Shown: positions 35,616-50,070, counted from the first letter of the stretch. The stretch: DNA of 64,000 nt from Micractinium sp. NFX-FRZ (GCA_029339195.1 JAPTJF010000257.1:1-64000); one strand, 5' to 3'. The notes: generated by a model from the sequence alone, not told the origin. Numbers and translations: made by a program.

Positions 35616-38573
35616 GGCAAAGTGCCCTCCTGTTGGTTTCCCGGGGGCTGCCCCTTGGAGGGAGTCTGGTGCTGCTGGCTGCTGCTCTGCCCGCCTGGCC
35701 TGCCCAGCGATGGAGGTGAGCTGGCAGCGCTCGCCCCGCCGCCGCTGCTTTCCTCCAATGCAAACAGGCTGCTGCTGCGGCTGCTGCTGGCATGCGGGGC
35801 GTTGGTGCGAGGCGGGGTGCGCCACCCGCTGCTGCCACCGCCGCCTCTGCCGCCGCCCTCTTGCTGCCGCTGCCCGCTGCGCAGCTTGACGTCAATCAGC
35901 ATTTCTAGGCTGGGCAGTGGGGTGGCCAGCCCCCAGTAGCGCTGGTGGGAGGGCACCTGTACCAGCAGGGTGACCACAGCAGCACAGCAGCAGGACGCAA
36001 CTCAGCGCACAAGATGTGTGGCTGTGGCGACAGGAGGCAGGCGGCGGGGCTGCGCCTCTGCAGCCCTGCCAGCTGCTGGCAAGCCGCCAGGCCACATGCT
36101 GCAGCTCCCTGCCAGGCCCCGGCACCAGGCGCAGGGCCTGCGGAATGGTCTCAGCTGCACCAGACTTGCCATACTGCACAATACAGCTGCGTCAAGCCAC
36201 CCATGATCACGCTCAATTCCAGGCTAGCACTGACACCGGTCTTAGGTCCCCAGCCCATGTTAGCCCCTGAAGAGCCCTCCCCCGTTGCACCTGGCTGGCC
36301 CAGGGGGCGGTGTACGAGGGGAAGAGCGGGAAGAGCTGAGAGGGTTGGAAGGTGGCGGGGCTGCATTGCTCCAGGCAGCGCACCGCCTGCTCCACGCGGC
36401 ACTCTGCAGGGGGGCACGAGGCAAACGGGAGGACTGGATACACAACGGTATGCGGCCGTGCAGTGAGGTGTGCTGCAACAAGGAAGCTGACAAGGCACAG
36501 GCGCACGCGGCCCGAAGCCCCGAGGGGGCAGCGTCTTCCAGATGACCACACGCTGCAGCCCTATCAAGCAGCAGCAGCAAATCCCACAGCGCGCACGGCA
36601 GCAGGGGTCAGCAGGCCCAGTGGGCGGCAGCACCGCCGCCACGCACCGTGCAGCAGGAGCAGCGCTGCCTGCGCCGCCGCCACCTGGGCCCACGCTGCGC
36701 CCTGCGCCAGCCCTCCCTCGATTAGCTCCAGGGCAGCCTCATAGTCCCTTTGTGCCAGCAACTCCCGGGCCTGATCCGCAGGCGACACCGGCAGGCACAG
36801 CCAGACGACGCGCCGCCCCGCCACCGCCACGCAGCCGCCGCCGAGGGAGGAGGGCCCAGATCCGGCAGCGGCAGGGGCGGCCCCGTCTCCCGACGCTGCA
36901 GCGTACAGCGGCTGAGCTGGCAGTGGCCGCAGGTCGGCAGCAAACGCCAGGCGCTGCACCTCCCCGCCGCTCTGCCGGTCAAACACGTGGATCCCCGCCT
37001 CGCTGACCACCAGCAAGAAGGAGCCGGCGGCTGCCAGCGCGCGTGGCGTCGCGCCCAGGCCCTCCAGGCGCAGGGCGCTGCCCACTGGATTGCCGCCGGC
37101 GTCGACAACGATGCCAGCAGGGCCCTGCATGCATGTGGCAGGTGTGTCGGGGCAGTGAGTGGGCTTGGGCTGGCATGAACGGTATCATCACAGCGGGGAG
37201 CATGCATGTGCATAGCACGAAGCCCTCCCAGCCCGCTCCCTGGCGGCACATACATGCCCCACAACCCCCCACAGAGCACCCCGGCAGCTCACCACTACCA
37301 GCAGCGCTCGCCCCAGATCTGGCATCGTGGTCAGCATGGCAGGCCAATAGGCCAGCTCATCAGGCACGCTAAACAGCTCCCGCCACTGCCCGCCGGCGCT
37401 GCCAAAGGCGACCCGCGCGGGCGCCGGCTCAAAGGGTGCAACGAGGAGGTAGCGCACGCCGCAGCACACCGCCAGGTGGCCGCCCACCCAGCCCATGCCG
37501 TGCACAGCGGTGGAGCTGTCGGGCACCTCGGCCTGGGCCAGCAGCTGGGGCGGGTGGGGGTGGCCGCCGGCGGTGGTGCCGCTGCTGCTGGGGGGCAGCT
37601 CGTACACTAGAAACCTGCACAGCGGAGGATAGCAGAGCGATTTCACAGCATCACATACTGCAAGTTGTAAAGTATCTGACAGCGAGGAATGAGATGAGCC
37701 AAGCAGTGCATGGGGCAGAGGGCCAAGTGAAGTGGGTCAAAGCACAGGGGTGGTCAAAGCACAGCGCAGGCACACACGGACAGGCCTGCCCCGGCCCAGT
37801 CACCTCATGGCTCGACTGCTGGGCTTGGTGGCTACGGCCAGCCGGGGCAGGCGCCCGGGCGGCGTTGCCACACATGTCGCCAATGCGTGCCTGCAGGCGG
37901 CGCCGGGCGACAACGACATGATTGACTGAGGGAGCCAGGGCGGGGCGGCAGCGGGAGCCGGGCGGGCGCCCCTGCCCCTCACCTCCATGGCTGGAGCGCA
38001 CAGCGGCAGGCAGAGCAAGCCCAGGACTTGCAGCGAGCACAGGCCACCCTCGGCAAGCCAGCCGTGGTGTGGGATCCAGCAGCGCTGCCGGCCAGCAACA
38101 AACACCAGGGGTGGTGAGCATGCACGCACCGCACGGGCAGCAGGCGTCCCTCCAGCGACTCGGCATCCAATAACTGCACCAGCCCATCTTCGCTCAGCAG
38201 CACAACCAGCCCCTGGTCTGGCAGCGCATGAATTCCACGGATAGCCTGCAGGGTGTGTGTGTAGATTTGAATGAGCCTGTGCCAGGCAGACACTGTTGCC
38301 GGAGCCGCAGAAGGCAGGCCTCCCCGCCGACTGCCCCCTGCGCACCTTCTTGGCGGCGTGCTTGCGGGCCGCCAGAGAGGCTCCGACGCCAGTGGCAGTG
38401 CGCACGATCGTGTGCTCCTCCAGCCAGCCGTCTTCCAGCCCCACATAGAGCCGCTGGCAGGAGGGGTCCACTGCCACTGCGGTGATCGAGGCGGCGCTGC
38501 CGGGCTGCTGCTTCCGGCGGTCCAAAAGAAGGACCGCGGTGAAAGCTGTGCGCACATGGGCCGTGTCCTCCAT
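32312..38573 (-). CDS. VPS3/VPS39-family CORVET/HOPS tethering subunit (TGFBRAP1-like)
   Basis: Exons 38573-38346, 38245-38130, 38084-37983, 37890-37804, 37616-37292, 37124-36647, 36403-36291, 35956-35417, 35102-34953, 34742-33924, 33613-33427, 32943-32312; 1258 aa, phases all close. The N-terminal third is a CNH-type beta-propeller (ITAVAVDPSCQRLYVGLEDG, LPRLAVATKPSSRAMRFLVY, VSEAGIHVFDRQSGGEVQRL). The centre is helical clathrin-repeat/Vps39_1-like (VGCLPGVDTLLLLLLADLG, WHHALATLHAAHGHADVALH). The end has the Vps39_2 pattern: DYLDPQEVLQALPP, RRRQGCMVKNLHRA, CPHCHLRLGGKVF and CYACYRR, two CxxC pairs. The CYxCYRR ending favours VPS3 (CORVET) over VPS39 (HOPS). It tethers endosomes by binding RAB5/RAB7-type GTPases. 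Low-complexity Ser/Gly/Ala insertions make it longer than plant VPS3 (about 980 aa). An ATG at 38624 would add 17 residues. Exon 38084-37983 is the least certain. Confidence 0.88.
33838..33870 (-). repeat. Echo of the VPS3-like exon end in the next intron
   Basis: Plus-strand ACCAGCTCCTTTACCAGCCC, then TGTGCCCGC, matches the 3' edge of the exon ending at 33924 (ACCAGCTCCTCCACCAGCCC at about 33939). It lies within 90 bases of the source, in the downstream intron. Confidence 0.75.
35580..35612 (+). repeat. CTG-triplet run encoding polyalanine in the VPS3-like gene
   Basis: Eleven consecutive CTG triplets. On the coding minus strand it is GCA repeated and encodes an uninterrupted alanine run within the low-complexity insertion of the exon 35956-35417. 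Likely length-polymorphic. Confidence 0.95.
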
Positions 38574-38938
38574 CCTTTTCGCGCGCCGGCGATCCGCGCT
38601 CACATAGTTCCGCCCCCAAGGCACAGGCAGAGGCGGAAAACAGGTTTATAAGTTGATCACGTTGTGAAAGTGCCGCCTGATCGTGGGAAACCCCAACACA
38701 CGCTGGTGCCGCCGCCAGCCTGGCAGCCGCCGCCGCTTTCATCGCTGAAGTTAAAGAATCCTTCCGCACTTCTAATCCTGTCCAGTTTACACAGCTATGC
38801 ATTTTCTGTGCACATCAACTGGTGGCCATGGTGCACAGCAGGGGCGCTAGAGAGTACCAGCCCTTGCCTGCCTGCTGTGCCGAGCCAACCACCACCCAGC
38901 TGGCATCCACCCCGTTGGCTGCCGCTCGCGTCCCCAAA
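38574..38938. other. Tandem intergenic region between the VPS3-like gene and XRCC4
   Basis: 365 bases. TTACA at 38787-38791 (TGTAA on the minus strand) lies 150 bases past the XRCC4 stop and is its likely poly(A) element. The rest must hold the promoter of the VPS3-like gene. Confidence 0.55.
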
Positions 38939-41253
38939 TTAGAACCGCTCTGGTGACCCGTGGTCCCCTTCCCCTCCAGAATCGTCCTCACTTTCCTCCT
39001 CCTCCTCGCTCGCGTCCGCCGCTGCTGCTGCTGCCGCCCCCTTGGCACCGACCCGCCGCCGGCTGCGGCCGCCCGACGCACCCGCCTCCTCCTCAACCTC
39101 ATCATCTGCTTCCATTGGTTCTGCCGCCCCTGTGCCACCCTCCTTCAGCTGTTGGATCTCCTTCTGCAGGGTCAACCAGGGGGCAGCACCAGAGTGTCGG
39201 TTAACTGATAGAGGAGTGGGGTGCTGGCTCGGCTTGCGCCATGAGGCCCCGGCTGGCAGCACCTTTTGAATTCCTCTTTCAGGGGGGTGTGAGAGCTGAA
39301 GAAAGTACTGTTGCGCTACACCAGATCACAGCCCATAGATAGCACGACAGGATCACGCCCATGCCCAGGCATGCTGCATGCAGCATGGCAAGCTAACCAC
39401 CGCACGCACGCCCCAACCCCCAAGCAAATTACACACACATGAGTACGCACCTGGGCCGCCTCGAACTGCTGCTGCAGCTCGCGCAGCTTCTGCTTCTTGC
39501 TGTTCAGAAGGGCGGCCACCTGGGTGTGCGGGGGAGGGAGCATGAGGCGACAGCGCCAGGCAGGGCGGAGCCGTCACCAAGTGTGGCCCAGTGCTGTCGA
39601 GCTGCCATCTCATGGCAGGTCATGGCGGGCTTTGGAATTAAGGGCCGGGGCGGGGCGATTGGCCGGGATGGAAACGGCAGGGGCACGGTGGGGCTGTGTG
39701 GTGTGGTGTGCCGTGGTGCGTTCTAGGGCAGGCAGGGGCAGGGACGCCCCACGTTCGTCAGTTGGTGGCGGACAGGCCTGCGCCTCGCAGCCAGCCGTCC
39801 CCACCGCGGTGCCGCCCTCCAATGCCAACTGCCACTGCTGGTGGACGGCACCCTGCAGCCCTGGTGCCAATCCGCTCCCAAGCAACAGCCTTCTCTTTAT
39901 GACAGCGTTTCCTTTCTAGCAGCCTTCCCCACCGTCCCCACCTTGGTGTTAGTCTCCCTGTCCTGCGCCTCCTTCTCCTTCACATATCGATCCACCAGGT
40001 CCTGGCTCGCCTTGGCCTGCACCAGAAAAGGGCGCCAGAAGCTGGGGCTCAGGTGAACGAGGCCGGGTGTGCTCCTTCATGCACTGCACCAGTCACTAAA
40101 CCCTGGCTGGACCTGGGCTGCAGTGGAGGGAACAACAGGGGGAGCGCACGCAAGTAAGGAAGCAGGGGTGCGATCCTTCATCACAATGCATGCCCCAGTA
40201 GTGGCTTGATGTGGCATGCAGCAGAGGCATGGCAGTGGGGGGGAGCGGGCAGTCCAAGGCGCGCCCTCCTGCCCCACCCTGCTTCTCAACCATCCACAAC
40301 ACCCCACCCATTCTGCATAAGCCAACCAAGGCATGCCCCAAGGCCTCACCTGCTTCTCGTACTCCCGCAGCTGCGCCTGCTGCCCCTGTGCCACCCCCCT
40401 GAGAGCCGCCAGGTTGTCGGCCAGCAGCTCCAGCATGGCGCTGACGACAGGTTGCGCGGGCACAGCTGGCGCCAGCTGGGCGCTGATGAGCACGCGCGGG
40501 TCGGAGGGGGCGGCCTGCCAGGACACCCGGACCAGCTGCGCGGCAGGAGGGGCGGGGCGGGGCGGAGCTGTCAACATATGCTGCAAGCTAGACAAATACA
40601 GAGATGCAGTGTGCGTGGTCTATGCAGGCCCTGCTGCTCCCACCTCTTTGATGAGTGCAGCCGCCCCTGCCTGCAGCTGGTTCTGCACCTCGTCCACTCC
40701 AGCCGCCCGAACCAGCCACACCTCACCGGCCCTGCCCTGCCCTGCTCTGCCCCAAGCACCCACTTCAACCCCTGGCCACCCACCAGGCCGCCGTCCCGGT
40801 GCTGGAACTCGGTCTTATAAGGCAGCTTGGCGGGCTCCAGGTCGCTCAGGGCTGCCAGCAGGTGGCCCATCTTGCCTGGCGCCTGCCCCTTGATGTCACC
40901 TGCCGACAGGCCTGCAAGTGGGGGCAACGGCAAGTGGGGGCTGCTGGGCGGAAGGCACATGCGGCGGGGGGGAGAGACAACACACCCGGCGCTCAGTCGG
41001 CAGCGCCCTGCCTTACACAAGTCTCCATCCCAACCACTTAAGGAAAAATCAAGGTCAGTACCAACAACAACAGAGACCAGCAGCGGGGGGCACCTGCGGC
41101 AGTCCAGGCGGCGGAGCCGTCGGTCACCGCCACGTCAGCGCGTGCCGCCTCGGGCGCCCCACCAGGCAGCGGCGGATGCCGCGCCACAGACACAAAATAC
41201 AGCGTGCCAGTGGCATCCAGAAGCTTCAGGCAGCTGCGTTGAATCTCCCCCAT
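38939..41253 (-). CDS. XRCC4: XRCC4 non-homologous end-joining factor
   Basis: Exons 41253-41094, 40911-40784, 40670-40644, 40535-40350, 40016-39942, 39519-39451, 39163-38939; 289 aa, all phases close. XRCC4 scaffolds DNA ligase IV at double-strand breaks in the nucleus. The N-terminal head has the conserved VAVTDGSAAWTAA strand motif and, later, LVRVSWQAA. The stalk is a coiled coil: MLELLADNLAALRGVAQGQQ, KASQDLVDRYVKEKEAQDRE and LLNSKKQKLRELQQQFEAAQ. The last matches the ligase-IV-binding helix end of plant XRCC4 (VLNAKKAKLREL). The C terminus is acidic and disordered (DASEEEEESEDDSGGEGD), as in other XRCC4 proteins and suited to CK2-type phosphorylation. Length is near that of plant homologues (about 260 aa) and shorter than human (336 aa). 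The start ATG is the first in the exon and sits just before the head domain. Confidence 0.88.
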
Positions 41254-42003
41254 GGTGTGCGTGCTGCCAAGGGAGGGCGGAGGGGCGGGGTTGTGAGGCG
41301 GCGGGCAGGCAAGAGCGGGCTGGGCAGCGTGCTCAAGGCGGGTTGCAGGTCCGCTGCAGTTGATCAAGCAACCTAGCTCCCTGCAAGACGCATCAATGAC
41401 GTCCCTAGTGCGTGCCAAAGCACCTCAGAGCTCAGGTCTTGTAGCAAATATCGCGAGCTTGCTGCTACCGCCGGGGAGTCGCTGTAGATGCATTCAAATC
41501 GGCCCTAAAAGGTGCCGAGGGTAGCCATCGAAAGGAATGAGCGGCGCGCTGTCTTCCTGCTGTGTGTGCTGGGCCGTCCGGTCCAGCCTGCAATCAGCTG
41601 CCGCCACTTGCCCTCCAGGCCCACCTGCCTCTACCTTTCACTGCTCTGCTTCTGCTCAGTGTTACAGGTGAAATGTACAGGTCAGTGGGGCGTCATGTGC
41701 CGCCTCCCCAAAGCGCATGAGGACTGCTGCTGCTGTGCGCAGGTGTGGGCAGAGGCGTGGCGCCCACGCTCGGTCAGGGGCTGCTGCTGATGCTGGCCGC
41801 CGGCTAAAGTGCCGCCGGCCTGCCGACAGTTATTGCTGTGCTGCGTCAGTACAAGGGTGGGATCCTAAAAGTCTGAAGTGAGCAGGAGGGGGCAATGCCG
41901 CGAGCATGGCCAGTTGCGCCATCGCGCCGGGAGCACGCCTGCCGACCGTGCCCTACACTCAATTCGTGCTGGCCGCTGCGGCCAGGCAGCCGGCTCGGCC
42001 GCC
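41254..42003. other. Tandem intergenic region, XRCC4 promoter and ARF 3' end
   Basis: 750 bases. TTACA at 41662-41666 (minus-strand TGTAA) is a candidate ARF poly(A) element about 340 bases past its stop. A plus-strand open frame at 41512-41790 is cysteine-rich and not conserved-looking; I do not support it as a gene. Confidence 0.5.
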
Positions 42004-44240
<2,237 letters not shown>

Positions 44241-45183
44241 CGTGGCCGGCGCCCCTCAGGCCCTCTCGGAAGAGAGTTTGGAGCGATGGGCCGGCTGGGG
44301 CGGTGGCGGGCGATAGTCGGTGGTGTGCTGACCTGATCGAGCCGTGGCGGGCGGCAGTAAGGACAGAGGGAATGATCAAACACGTTCGAATGGGGCGGGC
44401 AAGGCGACGCATCAACGCAACCACGTTGAGGGGGGGATGTGGCACGCCGTGGCGGGCGCTGGCGGCGTCATGCGGTGGGCCCGCTGCCCGCCTGCGTACG
44501 GGGCGCTCAAGGCTGGACATGCTCCCTGATCGTGTGCCGTGATAAGTTCGCTTCATCCTACATGTTCCCATGTAAGCCTGCGCCCAAGCGCTGCCCTTGC
44601 AGCAACGAAGGCAGCACCGCCGGCACGGGCACGAGTCGGACGCGCCGAAGGCGTGAGTGGCCTGCCTAACATCTAATTGCTCATCCGTAGTGGCAACTCA
44701 GGGCAGCCTGAAAAGCACAATACAGTTCGCAGCAAGAGGCCTCGCTCTTCCTGCTTGTCCGCAAGATTATTGGCGGAAGCAGGGCGGGACTGCTGCACGC
44801 CCAGCAGAGAGGTCTCCTTATTCCGCCTGATCATTTGCATGAGTGTTGCGAAATGCACTCAAACTCTACACACCTCCACCGCACCTGCCTATGCACACTG
44901 CAAGCAGGCGCTACTGGTAGGCGACCCGGAGGCAAGGTCCGGACCGCCTGGCGCCAGCTGCCGCGGGCGCCGCTGTGCAGATATCCAGTACCGACGGCCC
45001 CCGCTGAGCCCAAGCACATGTGCATCAACTTCACTCCTGCCAACGGGTCGCAGCTCTAATTGAGAGCAGGCGGAGAGCCAACCTTGCGCCCCGAGCAGTA
45101 CGCATTGTCCTGCAGCCAGCATTAGCCGGGAGGATGAGTCGTTGCCCATCACCCCCGCTAAGCATTCACTGAACTTCAGCAAC
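44241..45183. promoter_or_regulatory. Divergent promoter region, ARF (-) / CPN20 (+)
   Basis: 943 bases between divergent starts; no coding exon recognised. No obvious TATA element. Only position supports a regulatory role. Confidence 0.4.
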
Positions 45184-47001
45184 ATGTCGGCTATGGTTGC
45201 TCGCGCGGCTTTCGTGCAGGCTGGCGCGGCGCGCCTGCCGGCTCGCCGGCGGACCGTGGTGGTGCGTGCAGCCACGGCTCTCCCCTCAGAGGTGCGCCCC
45301 CGCCCCGCCCGCATGTGCAGCTGCCCCAATGCGCGCCATGCAGTGCGCCATCACCACACCACGCCTGCTTGGGCCTGCAGGTGAAGACCGTCACCCCTGT
45401 GGGCGACCGCGTGTTTGTGAAGACCGAGGAGGCGGAGGCGAAGACCGTGGGCGGCATCCTGCTGCCCAGCACCGCGCAGAAGCGGCCCACGCAGGGCACC
45501 GTGCAGAGCGCGGGCTCCGCCAAGGCGGTGAAGGTGGGTGCTGCGCCCGCCGCCGCCCCTGCCCCGCCCTTTGCTGGGTGCTTGTCCCCTGCTTACCCTC
45601 TCTCCCCCTGGGTGTGCAGGCTGGCGACAAGGTGGTGTACAGCAAGTATGCCGGCACCGAGCTGGAGCTGCAGGGCGATAGCTACGTGCTGCTCAAGGTG
45701 AGAGCAGGCCGGGAAGCTTCTAGGCCGCCCCGCGCATCGAGCTCATGCAGCGGTTGTTGTTGGTTTGGGATGCTGGGGCTCCCTAGTTCCAGGCCACCTC
45801 CTGCTTGAGGCTGTTTGGCCCAGTGCCTCCTGCGCTGCTGCTGCTTCTGGAGTGAGTGCGCTGCTCCGGGAAGGCGGCCAGTGCGCGCCGCGCTGCCGGC
45901 CTTGCCGCCTCCCTTGAACGATCGCCTCACCACCCGCCCGCCTTTTCCCGGGCCCGCCCTGTTCCGCAGGAGGATGACGTGATTGGCCTGCTGCCCGGCG
46001 GCGACGACATCTCCAAGCTGCAGCCCTGCCAGGTGTGCGGGGTAACTAACAGATGCAAGCTTCTCATGACGGTGTGCTTTTAGGGGGACCAGCTGGCACA
46101 CGGCGGCGCAGCGACAGCCCTGCGCCTTGGTCCCATACTGCCTGCCTTTATCTGACTATGTTCAGCCTCGTGTTGGCACCATGTTGCTGTCATTTGCCCT
46201 CGCGGCATCCCTTGTGCAACCACCGGGCGGTTTGGCAGCGGTTTGGCACCGACTAGACGTCACTTTTCTCTCGCTGCTTCCCTGGTGCAGGACCGCGTGC
46301 TGATTGAGGTAGTGGAGGCTGCCCAGCAGACCACCGGCGGCCTGCTGCTGACCGAGGGCTCCAAGGAGCGCCCCACCATGGGCAAGGTGCGCCGCGTGCT
46401 GGGCGCGCTGCGTGCGCTGCGACAGGCGTGCTCTCCTGCCCCGGACCCTCTTCGCTGAGGGGCCCCCTTTATCTGGCTGCACTACAAGGTAGCGCCTGTG
46501 CTGCCCGACACCACGCCCGTCTTACGGCCAGCAGTGCACCCACAACCTGTGCCCCCGCGGCCATTGCTGCAGGTTGTGGCTGTGGGCCCCGGCATGGAGT
46601 CGGAGGGCAAGGAGGTGAAGCCCAAGGTGGAGGTGGGGGCCACGGTGCTCTACCAGAAGTACAGCGGCACCGAGGTGGGTGGGTTTTGTTGTTGAGTGAT
46701 TGCACAGTCTAATATAGAGTGTGGTTGGGGCAGGGCAGCGCTGGCAGAGGGTGGCGGTCTGCAAGTAGCTGGTGGTTGCCGTGCTCAGCCAAAGAAAATG
46801 CGAGCGGCACAGAGGCGAGTGGACCACAGGGCCAGATGCGGGGTCCAGGATTGGCTGGATGCTACAGCACACCGTGCACCTGCCTGCCCATGTGCTCCCT
46901 TCCTCACCCCCTCCCTCGCACCCCCTCTGCAGTTTGAGGGATCCAACGACAAGCAGTACATTGTGGTGCGCGACAGCGACATCATGGCGGCGCTGGCGTG
47001 A
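45184..47001 (+). CDS. CPN20: Chloroplast 20-kDa co-chaperonin (tandem GroES/cpn10 domains)
   Basis: Exons 45184-45291, 45381-45533, 45620-45697, 45970-46032, 46291-46386, 46573-46674, 46933-47001; 222 aa, all phases close. Two cpn10 domains follow a short plastid transit peptide (MSAMVARAAFVQAGAARLPA). Domain 1, about residues 37-130: VTPVGDRVFVKTEEAE, the mobile-loop region TVGGILLPSTAQKRPTQGTV, and GDKVVYSKYAGTELEL. Domain 2, about 134-222: DRVLIEVVEAA, the loop TTGGLLLTEGSKERPTMGKV, VGPGMESEGKEV and GATVLYQKYSGTEFEG. It caps the chloroplast Cpn60 ring and helps fold Rubisco large subunit. An in-frame ATG at 45142 would add 14 residues; 45184 gives the more typical transit peptide. Introns are short and clean by comparison with neighbours. 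Confidence 0.96.
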
Positions 47002-48373
47002 TGAGCTGGCTTGACTGCTGGCCTTCTCAGCAGAAGGCTGCACGCCCGCTCACGCTGGCCGCTGGCGCGTGTGGCTCACGGCCGGCGTTGTGCTGTGACC
47101 GGGGGAGCTGACACGCGAGCCGCGGCACATTAGTCTGCGGCATGCATCAGGTCTCCCTCGATCAGCAGCAGCCGCCAGCCCACCGCTGCACCGCGACAGC
47201 CCTTACTGCTCCGCTAACATGCGCGCCGCGACAGCCCCGCTCCCTGTGCTTTTTTGCTTGCTTTACGAACAACGTTGATAATGCATCCCCTCCCCGGACT
47301 CCTCATTTCGAACCTCTGTGTGCGGCGGGACCCCGCGCCCCCCCCCCCCCGCACCTCTGCAGCTCAAGCGTCCCCTCGTTTCATTTGCCTCAGGGGCATT
47401 CCCCGCCACCCCCCAGCTCTGCTCCGCTGCTTCCACACTTGACGTCTACAGCACTCTCAGCACAACCACCGAGTAACGCAACTTCACAGCCAGTGCAGTG
47501 GCTCAGGAGGGCTCCCAAGTGACGGTGCAGCTAGTACACGACTCGCTTTAATACAAAGTGGTACAGGGAGCAAAGGGGGAGGCGACTTGGCAAAGGTGGC
47601 TAGAGAGGGCGTGCGGCGAGAAGAAGCAAGCGCGACGGCACCGCTCAGCGGTGCCGTGGGCAAAGAAATAGGGGACCAGTCAGGGAGGGATATCAAGCCC
47701 GTGCCGCAAAGTGGCAGAGGGAATCATTAGTTATCAAAGCACAAAGATAGATGCAGGGAGGAGGAGGAGGGAGCGGATTGTTGAGGTGAGGAGTGCGGGA
47801 CGGCGCATGGGCAAGGGTTGTTTGGCCATGGTTGGGGGGGGGCGGTGCAGGGACAGCAGTTGAGAGAGTGGCAGTGATGGTTGCAGGGAGGGGTCAGCAG
47901 TGCTGGGGGGCAGGTGGGTGGGTGGGTGAGATGGGTCAAGCAAACGAGCAAAGACTAAAAATTGTGCATGGCTGGCGGGTGAATGCACCGGCAGGGAAAA
48001 CTGGCACATGGGACTGGGAAGTACACGGAGCAGAGGGAGGCGGCATGGCGCCGCGGGTTGAGGGAAGGAGGTCAAGCAGGCAGGGCTTGTAAGTGAGCAG
48101 AAGCGCAACTCGTGGCGTCAGCAGGAGGGAGCAGGGGAGGGAAGATGGCCGGGGGGTGCTGAGCAGAAGAGGGCAGGATGAGCGGGAGTGGTGCCATTCA
48201 TGGAGCCGACAGGATCAAGAAGGGAGCGGGAGGAGTGTGGCAGGCGCTGCTTGGTGCATAGCTTGAGGCCTGCGTAGGTGTGCAGGGCCCCAGCGAGTGA
48301 TGGGACAAGGTGGGTCGGAGCACGAGCTGGAGGGGGCTCATGACACACCCTCACTCAAATGCTCGGGTGCGCC
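47002..48373. other. Long convergent intergenic region, no gene seen
   Basis: 1.37 kb between the CPN20 stop and the ankyrin gene stop. It contains a 12-base C run at 47340-47351 and purine-rich (GGGA/GGTGGG) stretches at 47740-47935. It probably consists mostly of 3' UTRs. No recognisable coding exon, RNA gene or mobile element. Confidence 0.5.
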
Positions 48374-49539
48374 TCACAGCGTGCACAGCACGCTCTTGAG
48401 CTTGGGGCTTGCCAGGTCAGCGGGCACCCGGCCTGCGCTGTCGCGCGCTGTCAAGCTGGCGCCCTTTGAGACCAGCAGCATAGCAACAGCCATGTCTGAT
48501 TCGTCAATTGCGTGGTGCAGAGGCGTGTGACCATTCATATCTGCTGCATCCACCGCCGCCCCCACCTTCAGCAGCATGGCTGCCACGCCGGCGTGCCCCA
48601 GCTGGCAGGCGTAGCCCAGGGGCGTCTGGCCTGCAGACACGAGAGGCAATAAAAAGAAAGTTGGTCCCAGGAGGGCGGGAGTGAGCAAGGTGTGGGAAGG
48701 CTGCGCAGCAGGCTCCGCTCCCTGCTGCTGGCTACCCTCTTACAGGGGGCCCGGTGGCGGTACGAGAGCAAGACAAGACTGTGTGCTCTTATGATGATGG
48801 CCCCGCTCCCTTCCTTCCTTCCTGCCTCACGCCTTCCTTTGACACCATTGATGATGCCCTGCATATATGTGTTGGCGTATTGCAGAGAGCCACCCCACTC
48901 TTCGAATTCGCACCTTGGAAGTCTCGTGCATCCGCATGGGCCCCAGCCCGAATGAGAGCCGCCGCCATGTCAGCATGCCCTCCCAGCGCCGCCTGGTGCA
49001 GCGCCGTGATCCAGCGGCGCGAGACGTGGCCCACCGACGCGCCCTCCGCCACCAGCACTGCCAGCACATCGGTGTGACCGAAGCGTGCGGCCCAAAAGAG
49101 GGGCGTGAAGCGGAAGCAGTCGGTGGCGTTGACGGCGGCGCCGCAGCGCAAAAGAGTCTTCACGGTGCCGGCATGGCCTTGAGCGGCGGCCAGGTGGACG
49201 GCGGTGCGCCCGTTGGCATCGGCTGTGTTCACGGGGACGCCACGCTGCAGATGTGCCAGCACAGCGTCTGCAGGGCATGGGTCCACGTTGTCGTGTTATT
49301 TAGTGTGCCAGTGAAAAGTATGGGTGCGTGCAGCAGTGGCAGTTCAGAGCGGACCGGTGCGGTGGCTGGACGGGCACTGCCCTGGCAGGGCTTGGCGGCG
49401 CACAGCGGCGAGCAGCCCTACCTGTCTGTCCGTCATGGGCCGCCGCCAGCATTGCCGCGGCTGCGGGTTTGTCCTGTTTTGCCAGCGCGACGCTAAGGGC
49501 GGACCTGCGCAAGTGGCCGACCAGTGCGACGCCAGGCAT
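48374..49539 (-). CDS. Ankyrin-repeat protein
   Basis: Exons 49539-49422, 49267-48914, 48630-48374; 242 aa, phases close. After an N-terminal helix pair (MPGVALVGHLRRSALSVALA) there are about five ankyrin repeats: GRTAVHLAAAQGHAGTVKTL, TPLFWAARFGHTDVLAVLVA, TALHQAALGGHADMAAALIR, TPLGYACQLGHAGVAAMLLK and TPLHHAIDESDMAVAMLLVS. It ends in a partial repeat (ARDSAGRVPADLASPKLKSV). The protein is almost wholly ankyrin repeat, with no transmembrane or catalytic domain, so a protein-interaction adaptor is the only safe inference. Gankyrin-like (PSMD10) proteins have similar size and make-up, but I cannot claim orthology. Confidence 0.9.
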
Positions 49540-50070
49540 GGCGGGAGGTGAGTGCGTGGACGGAGGGGCGGGGGGAGGTTAGCAGCGTTAAACGGAAGCC
49601 GTGTCACTGAGAATAGCGCGGCGGATGGTGGCTAGCAGAAAAGGCGCGTGGCGAGCAGGGCACACGGCAAGGAAGCTGCATGGAATGTGTGCAAGGCAGG
49701 TTGTAATCGCCAAGGTTGGAGGTTGCTGGCCTTGTGCCCCCTCTCTGGCTCAGGCGCATCGTACTGTTGACGTTCTGAATCCACTTCCACCTTGAGGGAG
49801 GCAGCAGGAGGAGAGCAGGCTGCTGTGGCTCTGCCCTTGGGACATACCGCCGGTACGGCCGTCCAGTCCCGCCACCAGCCTCACCGGTCCTCACCAGCTA
49901 GAAGCATGCCAAATCAAAGCGCTTCTGCCAACATGTTTATACAGATGCATGTCTCCTCACATCCACGAGCATTCAACTGCTGTGCAAGTTGTGCAAGCGC
50001 CGTGCCGTCGGCAGCATTGTTTGAGTGTCAACGTCAGCAGCGGACACGTCAGCGGGCGCTCGCGGGACCC
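49540..50070. other. Tandem intergenic region, ankyrin-gene promoter and PDX3 3' end
   Basis: 531 bases; no coding exon, repeat or clear poly(A) element recognised on the minus strand. Confidence 0.45.

Noticed and set aside
41512..41790. Small cysteine-rich plus-strand ORF between XRCC4 and ARF
   Set aside because: No codon or motif support; cysteines arise from TGC-rich sequence. Treated as intergenic.
47740..47935. Purine-rich GGGA/GGTGGG tract considered as a regulatory or G-quadruplex element
   Set aside because: Purine-rich but irregular; in a convergent 3' region there is no evidence of function beyond composition.
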